NCBI GenBank assembly: GCA_015059335.1
Contig: SVAP01000001.1
Location: 194,413-258,412 of the forward strand
From: Bacillota bacterium
GTDB lineage: Bacteria; Bacillota_I; Bacilli_A; RF39; UBA660
DNA length: 64,000 nt
Reading direction: 5' to 3'
Shown here in pieces: positions 17,446 to 26,222 of this stretch. The notes below the pieces were generated by a model. That model was not told the DNA's origin, did no database searches, and worked only from the letters and a program-made list of their open reading frames with translations. How positions within the stretch are numbered: position 1 is the stretch's first letter; every line of letters begins with the position of its first letter. The position numbers and the translations under genes are program-made.

Positions 17446-17988
17446 ATTTTGTTTAACAGGCCAAATATAATGAATAATTGTACCAGCTATATATATAATA
17501 TTAGTACATTTATTAATAGCAAACTTTTTACCAAGCGCCTTTCCTCCAACAGTTATAGAAGCAATTATTGCACTAATTAATAAGCTTACTACTATAATGT
17601 CCAAATTTAATTTAGAACTTATACTTACAGAAAGTAATGCACCTATTGATCCACTAATTATTCCACATATATCACCAATAACATCATTACAGATATTAGA
17701 AACCATTGGAGCATTACGAACTAATCTAATTGATTCTTTAGCACCTTTATGTTTTTTTGCTGCTTTAGCATGAAATGGTGCTTCAACTGCACTAGCTACA
17801 GCCATACCAACTAGGTCAAATACAATACCAATTCCTATAATTATAAAAAGAAGTATTGTAGCTATATATATATTAAGTTTATTAACTACAGTATTAGATA
17901 TTGCTCCAAATCCCATTGCTAATAAGAAAGTAACAATAAATACTTGCCATAACCAATTATCTTTTTTTTGTTTATTTGATTTTTTCAT
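17431..17988 (-). CDS. oapA: OapA-like membrane protein, partner of OLE RNA (DUF21/CorB-like)
   Basis: This 185-residue protein has four hydrophobic helices and the conserved core VFDLVGMAVASAVEAPFHAK, then KGAKESIRLVRNAPMVSNIC and NDVIGDICGIISGSIGALL. That pattern matches the small DUF21-type proteins often labelled CorB-like, whose characterised member is OLE-associated protein A. OapA binds OLE RNA and carries it to the membrane, where the complex affects responses to alcohols, cold and magnesium in Halalkalibacterium halodurans. Here it lies directly downstream, same strand, of a roughly 575-nt structured non-coding segment, the classic ole-oapA order. AAAGGAA precedes the ATG. Confidence 0.82.
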   Translation of the reverse strand: MKKSNKQKKDNWLWQVFIVTFLLAMGFGAISNTVVNKLNIYIATILLFIIIGIGIVFDLVGMAVASAVEAPFHAKAAKKHKGAKESIRLVRNAPMVSNICNDVIGDICGIISGSIGALLSVSISSKLNLDIIVVSLLISAIIASITVGGKALGKKFAINKCTNIIYIAGTIIHYIWPVKQNNKKG

Positions 17989-18012
17989 CTAATTTTCATT
18001 CCTTTATAATAT

Positions 18013-18037
18013 AAAAAAAACATGTATGGTAACACGT
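18013..18037 (-). terminator. Weak terminator at the 3' end of the OLE RNA
   Basis: On the minus strand ACGTGT, a TACCAT loop and ACATGT (one G-U pair) run into U8 (18020-18013). Readthrough would transcribe the oapA-like gene 25 nt further on. Confidence 0.65.
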
Positions 18038-18587
18038 TAAGTAAATTTTGCGGCTTAGGTCCAGTTGGATTTCCCTGACTTCTACTAAACGTTGCCATTT
18101 AGCGATTTCTCTTTGAAGAAGTCAACTACACGTCACCAATGTAGTTACTCGATTACCACTTAGTCCGCACCTCAATCCTTAAAGTGCCTGTTTCTCTTAA
18201 TACAACATTCTAGAGGTTTTCCCAAACAAAGTCTTAAACTAAGCTTATCCGTTTTTGCAAAGGTAATTTCGAAAATCCTTTATCATATCAGTTGGCCGAC
18301 CAATATAATAATCAATCATTTTATCCCTTAACTTCACTCACGGCAGGCTACATATATATAGTACTCTCTATATATATGGAAAATTACTATTTAGTAATGA
18401 GCAGAATATAAGGCAAACATCTATATGCCATTATAGCGTCACCGTATATTCATAAACTTGATAAAATCACCCCAACCTGGGCTGCTGAAGCAACAATACC
18501 AAGCGCGATTATGTGCCCTTTGATGGATTTTTAGGCCCACCTTCGTCATAGTAACTTTGACTAGAATAATGCACCACACATGAAACG
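18013..18587 (-). ncRNA. ole: OLE-type large structured non-coding RNA
   Basis: A stretch of about 600 bp has no coding frame yet is clearly less AT-rich than its surroundings and full of helices. Perfect examples are an 11-bp stem at 18351-18361/18368-18378, AACTACA at 18124-18130 with 18140-18146, GACTTCT at 18077-18083 with 18117-18123, and ATTACT at 18383-18388 with 18393-18398. It has its own consensus promoter and a U-run terminator. Size, strand and position immediately upstream of an OapA-like gene match OLE RNAs (about 600 nt). The identification rests on this context and structure; I could not align it to the covariance model. Confidence 0.78.
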
Positions 18588-18593
18588 TTTTTA

Positions 18594-18622
18594 ATTATAT
18601 CAAAAATAAGCAAAAAAGTCAA
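18594..18622 (-). promoter_or_regulatory. Strong promoter of the OLE RNA
   Basis: On minus: TTGACT (18622-18617), 17 bp, TATAAT (18599-18594). One of the best SigA matches in the window, fitting an abundant RNA. Confidence 0.78.
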
Positions 18623-18630
18623 ATTTGTGT

Positions 18631-19152
18631 CTAGTTTTCCAAAGCATCATACTCTTTTAATAACTCATTAAATATTTCCATATGTCTTTCTTCATCCATT
18701 ATAATTCTTCTTAATATATTTTTGATATTAGGGTCATTAGTTTCCTTGATTAGTTTATTATAATCCCTTATAGCAATAATTTCAGAATTTATATTAGATA
18801 GTAACATATCTCTATAATCAACTGTATAATCAATATTATCTGAATTCCATGGAATAGGTGTGTTTCTACAGTCATAGGTAACATAATATGGTGTAAGACC
18901 AAGTAATAAAATCAGTTTAGCAAGTATCTTTAAATGATACATTTCAACCATAGCTATTTGTTCTATTAAATTACTAAGATCTTTATATTCATTTAAATAA
19001 AAACTTTGGAAACTATACTGTGAAGTAGCAGTAAGCTCACTTATATTACCTGCGTATACATTTAACAATTTATAAGCTAAATCTAAATTCTTACCGGTAA
19101 CTTCTATTTTAGGATAAGGAGCATTAACTATAGGATTTAAAATTTCATTCAT
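18631..19152 (-). CDS. Rubrerythrin-like ferritin-fold protein
   Basis: The ATG at 19152 follows GGGGTGATT and gives 173 residues, a four-helix bundle with regularly spaced ligands: E39, E70-x-x-H73 (VEMYHL), E124 and E154-x-x-H157 (DEERHM). That set fits a dimetal (iron or manganese) centre of the rubrerythrin/ferritin-like superfamily. There is no rubredoxin domain. Likely roles are peroxide reduction or metal handling in the cytoplasm. The OLE RNA promoter lies directly after its stop codon, so some readthrough into ole is possible. Confidence 0.75.
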   Translation of the reverse strand: MNEILNPIVNAPYPKIEVTGKNLDLAYKLLNVYAGNISELTATSQYSFQSFYLNEYKDLSNLIEQIAMVEMYHLKILAKLILLLGLTPYYVTYDCRNTPIPWNSDNIDYTVDYRDMLLSNINSEIIAIRDYNKLIKETNDPNIKNILRRIIMDEERHMEIFNELLKEYDALEN

Positions 19153-19258
19153 ACTAATCACCCCATATATCATATGAATATTTTTAAAAATAATGCTACT
19201 TATTGCATTATTTTAAAAAATATGGTTTAATTTAATATGTAAATAAGGAGTGTGTGAT

Positions 19259-19705
19259 ATGTTTAAAGATATTTATAAAAGACTTGGAATACAAATATTA
19301 ATATATTTAATCATTATGTATTTAATTCCATGGATTTCGATAGAATTCTTTAGTGAAAGCATAAGAGACATAATAACAGCGTTATTTTTAGTAGTATTTA
19401 ATTTATTGATTATAATATTTGTATCAACAATAGATTCATTTAAATATAAATTAAATTTCTTTATGTGGATTATCCCAGGATTATTATTTTATCCAACAAT
19501 ACACTTATTCTATTCAAATGATTTATGGGTATATTCATTAATATATGTATTTAGTTATGGAATAGGTATGTTACTTGGATGGGCATATAAAACATATGGA
19601 TATCAATTAAAACCCGGATATAAAAAAATATATAAAGAAGAAAAGGAAAGAATGGAAAAAGAAAGAATTACAAATACAACTAAAAAGAAAAGTAAGAAAA
19701 AATAG
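19259..19705 (+). CDS. Small integral membrane protein, unknown
   Basis: The ATG at 19259, 8 nt after AAGGAG, gives 148 residues with four hydrophobic helices (about residues 9-30, 36-60, 66-88, 94-115) and a cytosolic tail that is strongly basic and charged (KKIYKEEKERMEKERI, then a Lys cluster). No family recognised. It is a monocistronic unit with its own terminator. Confidence 0.65.
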   Translation: MFKDIYKRLGIQILIYLIIMYLIPWISIEFFSESIRDIITALFLVVFNLLIIIFVSTIDSFKYKLNFFMWIIPGLLFYPTIHLFYSNDLWVYSLIYVFSYGIGMLLGWAYKTYGYQLKPGYKKIYKEEKERMEKERITNTTKKKSKKK

Positions 19706-19730
19706 GACTTTGAATAAAGTTCTTTTTTTA
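19704..19730 (+). terminator. Terminator after the membrane protein gene
   Basis: AGGACTTT/AAAGTTCT (one G-U pair) with a GAAT loop and T7. Confidence 0.7.
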
Positions 19731-19787
19731 ATGTTGAATTTAAATAAAAATAATGGTAAAATATACATTCTTAAACGGGGTGTTTAT

Positions 19788-20675
19788 ATGATTGATATAA
19801 AACAAATAAAATTACAAAATAATATTGAAGAAGCAATATATATAACAAACAATAAAGATTGTAAAACAAATTATATGGGTTCGTATTCAAAAATTGTTGG
19901 TTCAACCAATGAAAACCAATATCAAATAAATGATATTTTAAATTTCAAAGATAAAAAAGTATTATTAACAGGATCAAGTGCAGATCAATATTTATCATCT
20001 ATATTTTTCGGTTCAAGAGAAGAAACAATATATGATATTAATGCTTTAGCTGAATTTTATATATATTTAAAAATAAGTGCGATTAGAAATTTAAAATATG
20101 AAGATTTTATTGAATTTATTCTTCCATATATAAATAAAGAAAAATACTTAAATGTCAATCTAATAAAACAACTTATCTATGAATTACCACCATATATTAA
20201 AGAGTTTTGGATATCTTATTTGAGTGAAGTAGATTCTAGTAAAATAGGTAACCTAGTTTCATTTTTAGATAACGATATATCTAATATCAAAAATAAAACC
20301 CCATATTATATTAAAGAAAATTATTATACTTTAAAAAAAATCTTAACAAAAAAGGATTACCCTAAATTTATAGAAACTGATATATCATATTTTGAATATT
20401 CAATCAAAGATAACTATGATATTATATCATTATCAAATATTATAGAATGTAATCAACAACCATTTGATGATGTATTAGAAAGAAAATTATATACAGATGA
20501 AGAATGGATTGAATATATAAAAACAGTTATCTATAAACAACTTAATTCAAATGGAAAAATATTAGTGTTTCAAACAATTGATTGGAATAGCGAACAATAT
20601 GTAAATGAAGGCTTTGAAAAATATACAATTAATAATAATAAAGAAAAAAATATTGCGCTAGTATTAAAAAAATAA
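19788..20675 (+). CDS. DUF3419/BtaA-like protein, putative SAM-dependent transferase
   Basis: The start is the ATG at 19788 behind GGGGTG (295 residues). Its central segment, VLLTGSSADQYLSSIFFG followed by TIYDINALAEFYIYLKISAI and RNLKYEDFIEFI, matches the nucleotide-binding core of the DUF3419 family, whose best-known member BtaA transfers the aminocarboxypropyl group of SAM to diacylglycerol. A second conserved turn is NYDIISLSNII. The homologies are distant, so the acceptor here is unknown. No transmembrane segments. Confidence 0.55.
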   Translation: MIDIKQIKLQNNIEEAIYITNNKDCKTNYMGSYSKIVGSTNENQYQINDILNFKDKKVLLTGSSADQYLSSIFFGSREETIYDINALAEFYIYLKISAIRNLKYEDFIEFILPYINKEKYLNVNLIKQLIYELPPYIKEFWISYLSEVDSSKIGNLVSFLDNDISNIKNKTPYYIKENYYTLKKILTKKDYPKFIETDISYFEYSIKDNYDIISLSNIIECNQQPFDDVLERKLYTDEEWIEYIKTVIYKQLNSNGKILVFQTIDWNSEQYVNEGFEKYTINNNKEKNIALVLKK

Positions 20676-20676
20676 A

Positions 20677-21057
20677 TTAGTTTTGTTCACTTTCTTTTAA
20701 CGAAATAAATTGTTTAATAGTTAAATAAACTTCTGTTGTAACTGATAAAAGGGCAAAAGTAGAAACTAAAAGTCTAAGACTTTGATTATTTATTTGTTCT
20801 TCGTTGTTAGTCTTTAATATATCGTTATAATTTGAAAAAGAAAATGAAAAAAATAATAAAACAACAAAAAATGCAATAATCCTATTTATTAAAGATTGAA
20901 TCAATAAATTTTCATCACTAATTGTTTCAATTTTTAATATTTTCTTTTTCTCAACTAACAATAAATAAATAGAGTGTATTAAAATACAAATAAATATTAT
21001 TACACCAATAATTGATAAATCAATTTGATTTAATCTTTTATTTTCTTCATTATACAT
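20677..21057 (-). CDS. Small membrane protein, unknown
   Basis: The 126 residues include three hydrophobic stretches (about 13-33, 62-80, 87-106) and charged ends. AAGGAG precedes the ATG. It converges tail-to-tail with the DUF3419-like gene, one base apart, with no clear terminator between. No family recognised. Confidence 0.6.
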   Translation of the reverse strand: MYNEENKRLNQIDLSIIGVIIFICILIHSIYLLLVEKKKILKIETISDENLLIQSLINRIIAFFVVLLFFSFSFSNYNDILKTNNEEQINNQSLRLLVSTFALLSVTTEVYLTIKQFISLKESEQN

Positions 21058-21146
21058 AAAAATACTCCTTAATAAAGAATATGAATGTAACTTAAAAATA
21101 GTATTGTATAGTAATTAAAAAATTATCATATAAATTGATAAAATTA

Positions 21147-21176
21147 TTGAATATGTATAATTTATTCTGTTATAAT
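21147..21176 (+). promoter_or_regulatory. Promoter of tsaE-tsaB-rimI
   Basis: TTGAAT (21147-21152), 18 bp, TATAAT (21171-21176), 34 bp before the tsaE start. Confidence 0.58.
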
Positions 21177-21209
21177 ATTATTGTAAATAATATTGAAAGG
21201 TGATAAATA

Positions 21210-21662
21210 ATGATGGAATATAAAATAACAACAAAAAATGAAGACGAAACAATTGAATTAGCTCAAAATATTGAATCAGAAAAATTTCCAAACATGGTTA
21301 TTTGCCTTCGTGGTGATTTGGGAAGTGGCAAAACAATATTTACAAAAGGAATCGCTGATGCCTTAGGAATTACTGAAACAATAACATCTCCAACTTTTAA
21401 CATAATAAAAGAATATGAAGGAGAACTACCTCTATATCATATGGATGTATATCGACTAGATGGAAATGTAGAAGGACTTGGTATAGAAGAATATTATAAA
21501 AAGGGTGGAGTAGTAGTTATAGAATGGGCAGATATGATTGAAGATTATCTACCAGAAGAAAGATTAGACATTAATATTAAAGTAGTAGATGAAGATGTAA
21601 GAGTATTTAAAATTACACCTTATGGTAGTAAATATGAAGAAATCTGTGAGGCTGTTTTATGA
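21210..21662 (+). CDS. tsaE: tRNA t6A biosynthesis ATPase TsaE
   Basis: TsaE works with TsaB and TsaD to transfer threonylcarbamoyl onto A37 of ANN-decoding tRNAs. The 150-residue protein has the compact P-loop of the family: LRGDLGSGKTIFTKGIADAL (Walker A near residues 34-41), the SPTFNIIKEYEG segment, YHMDVYRL and VVIEWADMI. AAAGGTGAT precedes two adjacent ATGs (21210, 21213). Its TGA stop overlaps the tsaB start (ATGA), giving translational coupling. Confidence 0.93.
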   Translation: MMEYKITTKNEDETIELAQNIESEKFPNMVICLRGDLGSGKTIFTKGIADALGITETITSPTFNIIKEYEGELPLYHMDVYRLDGNVEGLGIEEYYKKGGVVVIEWADMIEDYLPEERLDINIKVVDEDVRVFKITPYGSKYEEICEAVL

Positions 21663-22252
21663 CAAGCCTTTTTTTCGATACATCTACAAGTACTTTAGTA
21701 TTATCAATTGTTAAAGATAATAAACTAATCGATAAATTAACACTAGAATCTGCTAGAGAACACTCTATTTATGCAGTAGAAAAATTAAAAGAAATACTAG
21801 AAAATAACAACTTGACACCAAATGACATTGATAAAATATTTGTTGTAAATGGACCTGGTTCATTTACAGGAATTAGAATTGCAATTACTATTGCGAAAAC
21901 ATATGCTTATACACTAAACAAACAAATAACACCAGTGTCTAGTTTAAAAATGAAAATATTAGAATTTAATGGATATGATAATTATATTTCAATAATGAAA
22001 GATAAAAGAGATAAATCATTTATAGGAATATATAACAATAATTATGATACAATTTTTGAGGGGTTAATTAGTGATGAAGAAATTGAAGAAAGAATTTCTA
22101 ACTTGTCTGGCAACAATAAAATTATTAGATATGATTCAGAAGATGTTGATAGAAAAGATTTAGATGTTTTATCAATAGTTAATTACTATGATAAAATTCC
22201 TACAGTTAATCCTCACAATGTTAATCCTAACTATTTAAAAGAAGTGATTTAA
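21659..22252 (+). CDS. tsaB: tRNA t6A biosynthesis protein TsaB
   Basis: TsaB is the inactive ASKHA-fold partner of TsaD in the t6A complex. The 197-residue sequence begins LFFDTSTSTLVLSIV and carries the family signature VNGPGSFTGIRIAITIAKTYAYTL. The C-terminal half is shorter than in many orthologues. It overlaps tsaE by 4 nt and rimI by 1 nt (TAATG). Confidence 0.92.
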   Translation: MTSLFFDTSTSTLVLSIVKDNKLIDKLTLESAREHSIYAVEKLKEILENNNLTPNDIDKIFVVNGPGSFTGIRIAITIAKTYAYTLNKQITPVSSLKMKILEFNGYDNYISIMKDKRDKSFIGIYNNNYDTIFEGLISDEEIEERISNLSGNNKIIRYDSEDVDRKDLDVLSIVNYYDKIPTVNPHNVNPNYLKEVI

Positions 22253-22644
22253 TGATTATAGAAACAGAAAAGTATAACGATATAATAGAAAAAATTAGTG
22301 ATAATAAAAATGTTTTGAAGGGTGATAATCCGTTCACACATACAATGGTATTTTTAGATAACCAAAAAGTTGTTGGTTTTATAAAATATGATGTTATATA
22401 CGAAAAAGTGGAGATAATTTACATTTTTATTTGTAAACATTGTCGAAATAAAGGTATCGCAACAAAATTAATTAAAAGTTTAATTAATAAAGTTAGCGAT
22501 AAAGAAAATATTACATTAGAAGTTAGAACCGATAATAAACCAGCAATTAAGTTATATCAAAATAATGGATTTGAAATTATTGCGACTAGAAAAAAATATT
22601 ATGATAACTGTGATGGTTATCTAATGGAAAAGAAATTAAATTAA
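22252..22644 (+). CDS. rimI: RimI-like GNAT acetyltransferase
   Basis: This 130-residue GNAT has the acetyl-CoA loop CKHCRNKGIATKLIKSLI and the C-terminal LEVRTDNKPAIKLYQNNGFEIIATRKKYY typical of RimI. RimI acetylates ribosomal protein S18 N-terminally and is commonly encoded between tsaB and tsaD. Assignment as RimI depends partly on this context, and the N-terminal third is abbreviated. Confidence 0.82.
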   Translation: MIIETEKYNDIIEKISDNKNVLKGDNPFTHTMVFLDNQKVVGFIKYDVIYEKVEIIYIFICKHCRNKGIATKLIKSLINKVSDKENITLEVRTDNKPAIKLYQNNGFEIIATRKKYYDNCDGYLMEKKLN

Positions 22645-22680
22645 AATCATCTCATATATTATTATGAGGTGATTTTTTTG
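22643..22680 (+). terminator. Terminator-like hairpin that contains the next gene's ribosome site
   Basis: Left arm 22643-22656 pairs with 22663-22676 (14 bp, one G-U) and runs into T-residues. The right arm includes GAGGTGAT, the Shine-Dalgarno of the DUF5661-like gene, whose TTG start is at 22678. Confidence 0.6.
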
Positions 22681-22935
22681 ATAACTAATGAACAAGTTTT
22701 ACAGGTTGGTAAATTATTGAATATTACTTTTGATAAATTTTCTTTCGAGGATTTTAAAGTAGGACTAAATATAGAGTTGGAGCACGGTAATATTAATTCA
22801 AACACTAATGTTACTAACGATAATTTATTCTTAACAGGTAAAATTGCTTTAGCGCATTTAAATGAATTTCCAAATTATTATAATAAAGAATATGGATTAC
22901 CTAAGTTTGAAGAATTCTTAAAGAAAAGGTTGTGA
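22678..22935 (+). CDS. DUF5661-like small protein
   Basis: The likely start is TTG at 22678, 5 nt after GAGGTGAT, giving about 85 residues. The pattern LNITFDKFSFEDFKVGLNIE, LEHGNINSNTNVTNDN, TGKIALAHLNEFPNYY matches the DUF5661 family (GLxxExEHG...TGKIALAHLxExPxYY), function unknown. It follows the tsaEB-rimI operon behind a terminator-type hairpin, so expression may depend on readthrough and unfolding of its ribosome site. Confidence 0.68.
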   Translation: MITNEQVLQVGKLLNITFDKFSFEDFKVGLNIELEHGNINSNTNVTNDNLFLTGKIALAHLNEFPNYYNKEYGLPKFEEFLKKRL

Positions 22936-22939
22936 AAAA

Positions 22940-23408
22940 ATGTAATGTTATTGTAAAGATGATTATGAAAAACAAAATAGAGTGATGTATGAGTATAATT
23001 GTTTATTGTTTTTGAAAAATAGATTATTGAGGTATTATAATAAATGTTCAAGGAAACTTGCCTAAAATAAAAAATAGGAATTGATTTTATATGCAAAGGT
23101 ATGTTTAATAACATATCTTTTTTAAGTTTTGTATTGTAGTTTTTTCGCATTTCAACAAAATTACCACCACTATTAATTTGACTTTTGTAGGAAAATTATA
23201 TAATCGTTACTTCAATTTTACTTGAAGTGTGTTATAATTTTATTAAAGTAATAATTGTACATGAAGGTACAAATGAAAGATAAAACTTAATAACCAAATA
23301 TGTAAATTACAAAGGAAAATGAAAAATCAAGATTAGCTATTTTAGATAGATTAAAACAATCAGAACCAAAAGGGAAAGAAATTATTATCAATAAGTGGAG
23401 GTTTAAAA
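22940..23408. other. Intergenic region with two operator-like palindromes and a gene fragment
   Basis: No intact gene is seen. Features are a terminator-like hairpin (about 23096-23122, AAAGGTATGTT/AACATATCTTT), an inverted repeat ACTTCAA-N6-TTGAAGT (23209-23228), a TATAAT at 23233-23238, a second inverted repeat TTGTAC-N6-GTACAA (23255-23272), and a 34-codon open stretch ending inside the next gene (ITKENEKSRLAILDRLKQSE...) without a start, probably a remnant. The palindromes flank the probable transcription start of the calcium ATPase gene. Confidence 0.5.
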
Positions 23409-26012
23409 ATGAAGTATTATAGTTTAGATGTTAAAGAAGTATTAAATAATTTAAATTCTTGCGAATTAGGTCTTTCATCGAAAGAAGTTGAAATTAGATT
23501 AAAAAAAGATGGACAAAACAAAATAATAGAAGCAAAAAAACAATCTAAAATTTCAAAATTTTTAAATGAATTTAAAGATTTAATGATTATTATTTTAATT
23601 GTTTCTGCAATAGTTTCATTTATTTTATCAATTTTAAATAATGAGCCATTTACAGATAGCATTATAATTCTTGCGATAGTAGTATTAAATGCTATACTTG
23701 GTTTCATCCAAGAATTGAAGGCAGATAAGGCAATAGAATCACTAAAAAAAATGCAAGTGTCAAAAATAAAAGTTAAGCGACAAAATAAAATATATGTTGT
23801 TAATAGTGAAGATATTGTAAAAGGAGATATTCTAGTTTTAGAAGCTGGAGATACCATACCTGCAGATGCTAGAATAATTTGGGAAGCATCTTTAAAGGTT
23901 GATGAATCATCTTTAACAGGAGAATCTATTCCTGTTAAAAAAAATATTATTACTTTAGATGAAAATACACCTTTATCTTCAAGAAAAAATATGATTTATT
24001 CGGGAACGCATATTGTTTATGGTAAGTGTTTAGCAGTAGTGTGTGAAATTGGAATGAATACAGAATTTGGTCTTATTGCAAAAAGTTTAAATGACGAAGA
24101 AAAAGAAATAACTCCACTACAAAAGAAAATTGATGGTATTAGCAAATTTTTATCACTTATAATAGTTATAATAATAGTAATTATGTTTTTAATAGGTATT
24201 GTAAGAGGTATGGGTGTTGTAGAAGTTATTATGTTATCAATTTCACTTGCGGTTGCAGCAATTCCAGAAGGACTACCCGCTGTTATTACAATTACTCTAT
24301 CACTAGGTATGAGTACAATGGCTAAAAAAAGAGCTATTGTAAGAAAAATGTCTAGTGTCGAAACTCTTGGCTGTACTGAAATTATATGTTCTGACAAAAC
24401 AGGAACAATAACTCAAAATAAAATGAAAGTAAGAGAAGTTTATTTCAATAATAAATTATGTAGCGCTAATGATTTAGATAGTAATAATATATTATTTAAT
24501 ATTATGGCTTTAAATAATGATGTAGAAAAAAATAGTAATGAATACATTGGAGAGCCAACTGAAATAGCACTTTATGAATGTTGCGAAGAATGTTTTGATA
24601 TAATAAAATTAAGGAATGATAACAAAAGAATCGATGAATTACCTTTTGATTCTGACAGAAAAATGATGTCAACAATTAATACGAGAAAAAATAATGTTAG
24701 GTTATACACTAAAGGTAGTTTTGATTCTTTAATTAAACATTGCTCTTATATTTATGAAAACGATGAAATATTGGAATTAACAGAAAATAAAATATTAGAA
24801 TTGAAACAAGTAGAAACTGATGAATCTAATAAAGCTTATAGAATTTTAGCGTACGCTTATAAAGAAATAGATAATTCTTATATATTAGATAACAATTTAG
24901 AAAATGATTTAATTTTTGTAGGAATGACTGCAATGATAGATCCACCAAGAATAGATGTTAAAGATGCAATTAGTGAGTGCAAAACTGCTCATATTAAACC
25001 TATAATGATTACAGGAGATAGTTTATCTACTGCAACTTCTATTGCTAGAGAAATAGGAATTTTAGAAAATGATGAAGCGGCAATAAGTGGCGAATATTTG
25101 GATAAAATGAGTGAAAATGAATTAAAGGAAAATGTTGAAAAATATTCTGTATACGCAAGGGTTAGTCCAATGAATAAGCTTGCTATCGTAAATGCTTGGA
25201 AACAAAATAATAAAGTTGTTGCAATGACTGGTGATGGTGTAAATGATGCTCCTGCCTTAAAAAGTGCTAATATAGGTGTTGGAATGGGAATTACAGGAAC
25301 AGAGGTATCTAAAGGTGTATCAGATATAATATTAGTAGATGATAGTTTTTCTACAATCGTGACTGCTGTAAAAGAAGGTCGTAGAATATTTGATAATATT
25401 AGAAATGTGTTAGTATATTTATTGACAGGAAACATTGCAGAAGTTTTAGTCGTTTTTATAGGTATGTTATTTGGTATAGAAGTATTTTTACCAATTCAAT
25501 TATTATATATTAATCTAATAACAGATTCTATTCCTGCAATTGCCCTTGCTTTTGAAAAAGAAGAAGAAAACATTATGAAAAGAGATATTAGAAAAAAAGA
25601 TAGTTCTTTCTTTACACCATTTTTAATTGCTAAAATGAGTTTGTCAGCAATTTTAAAATCTATTACAATTTTACTTGTTTTTTTCTTAAATTTAAAATTG
25701 TATAATATAGAAGTAGCGACAACGATGTCATTTTTAACTTTAGTTTTATTAGAAATGATATATGCTTATTCTTGTAGAAACTTGAAAAAAAGCGTTTTAA
25801 ATAAAAATATTTTTAGTAATAGTTATATGAATAAAAGTATGCTAGTGCTTGGGATTATTCAAATAATTATTTTTAATACACCACTCAAAAATATGTTTAG
25901 TATAGTTAGTTTAAATTTATCACAATTCATTTATTGCTTTTTGATAGTAATATTCATATTTCTAATAGATGAAACATCAAAAAGTTTGATAAATAAATTA
26001 TTTAAAGACTAG
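23409..26012 (+). CDS. P2-type cation-transporting ATPase, probably calcium
   Basis: This 867-residue pump is complete: N-terminal cation-ATPase domain, ten membrane helices, actuator motif SLTGESIPV near residue 170, phosphorylation motif CSDKTGTITQNKM near 328, KGSFDSL in the nucleotide domain, and TGDGVNDAPALKSANIGVGM near 608. The helix-4 sequence AAIPEGLPAV and helix-6 NLITDSIPA match calcium (SERCA/PMCA-like) pumps of bacteria. It exports or sequesters cations across the cell membrane using ATP. GTGGAGG precedes the ATG. Palindromes upstream suggest metal- or repressor-controlled expression. Confidence 0.9.
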   Translation: MKYYSLDVKEVLNNLNSCELGLSSKEVEIRLKKDGQNKIIEAKKQSKISKFLNEFKDLMIIILIVSAIVSFILSILNNEPFTDSIIILAIVVLNAILGFIQELKADKAIESLKKMQVSKIKVKRQNKIYVVNSEDIVKGDILVLEAGDTIPADARIIWEASLKVDESSLTGESIPVKKNIITLDENTPLSSRKNMIYSGTHIVYGKCLAVVCEIGMNTEFGLIAKSLNDEEKEITPLQKKIDGISKFLSLIIVIIIVIMFLIGIVRGMGVVEVIMLSISLAVAAIPEGLPAVITITLSLGMSTMAKKRAIVRKMSSVETLGCTEIICSDKTGTITQNKMKVREVYFNNKLCSANDLDSNNILFNIMALNNDVEKNSNEYIGEPTEIALYECCEECFDIIKLRNDNKRIDELPFDSDRKMMSTINTRKNNVRLYTKGSFDSLIKHCSYIYENDEILELTENKILELKQVETDESNKAYRILAYAYKEIDNSYILDNNLENDLIFVGMTAMIDPPRIDVKDAISECKTAHIKPIMITGDSLSTATSIAREIGILENDEAAISGEYLDKMSENELKENVEKYSVYARVSPMNKLAIVNAWKQNNKVVAMTGDGVNDAPALKSANIGVGMGITGTEVSKGVSDIILVDDSFSTIVTAVKEGRRIFDNIRNVLVYLLTGNIAEVLVVFIGMLFGIEVFLPIQLLYINLITDSIPAIALAFEKEEENIMKRDIRKKDSSFFTPFLIAKMSLSAILKSITILLVFFLNLKLYNIEVATTMSFLTLVLLEMIYAYSCRNLKKSVLNKNIFSNSYMNKSMLVLGIIQIIIFNTPLKNMFSIVSLNLSQFIYCFLIVIFIFLIDETSKSLINKLFKD

Positions 26013-26022
26013 GAGAATGTTT

Positions 26023-26166
26023 ATGAATGATTATGAAAATTATGATGCAACTGTTCTGCCTTTATCTAATGAACCTGGGTTAAGATTAGTTCAAGAAAAA
26101 ATATTAAATAATATACCATTATCAGTAAAAGAAAAAAGACATCCCCGCCTTCAGCAGTATAGCTGA
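26023..26166 (+). pseudogene. Truncated gene start (47 codons) after the calcium ATPase
   Basis: AGGAGA and an ATG at 26023 begin a normal-looking protein (MNDYENYDATVLPLSNEPGL, then RLVQEKILNNIPLSVKEK). The final residues RHPRLQQYS come from a locally more G+C-rich sequence (CATCCCCGCCTTCAGCAG) before TGA at 26164, as if the gene had been cut by an insertion or deletion here. Family not recognised. Confidence 0.4.
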
Positions 26167-26222
26167 CTTATGGAGTATCCTTTGGTTATTTATTTTAATT
26201 CTTCTGTTATTTTTTCTATAGT

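Noticed and set aside
18013-18587. RNase P RNA or tmRNA
   Set aside because: No tRNA-like end or tag reading frame for tmRNA, and I do not see the conserved RNase P core. The length and position before an OapA-like gene favour OLE.
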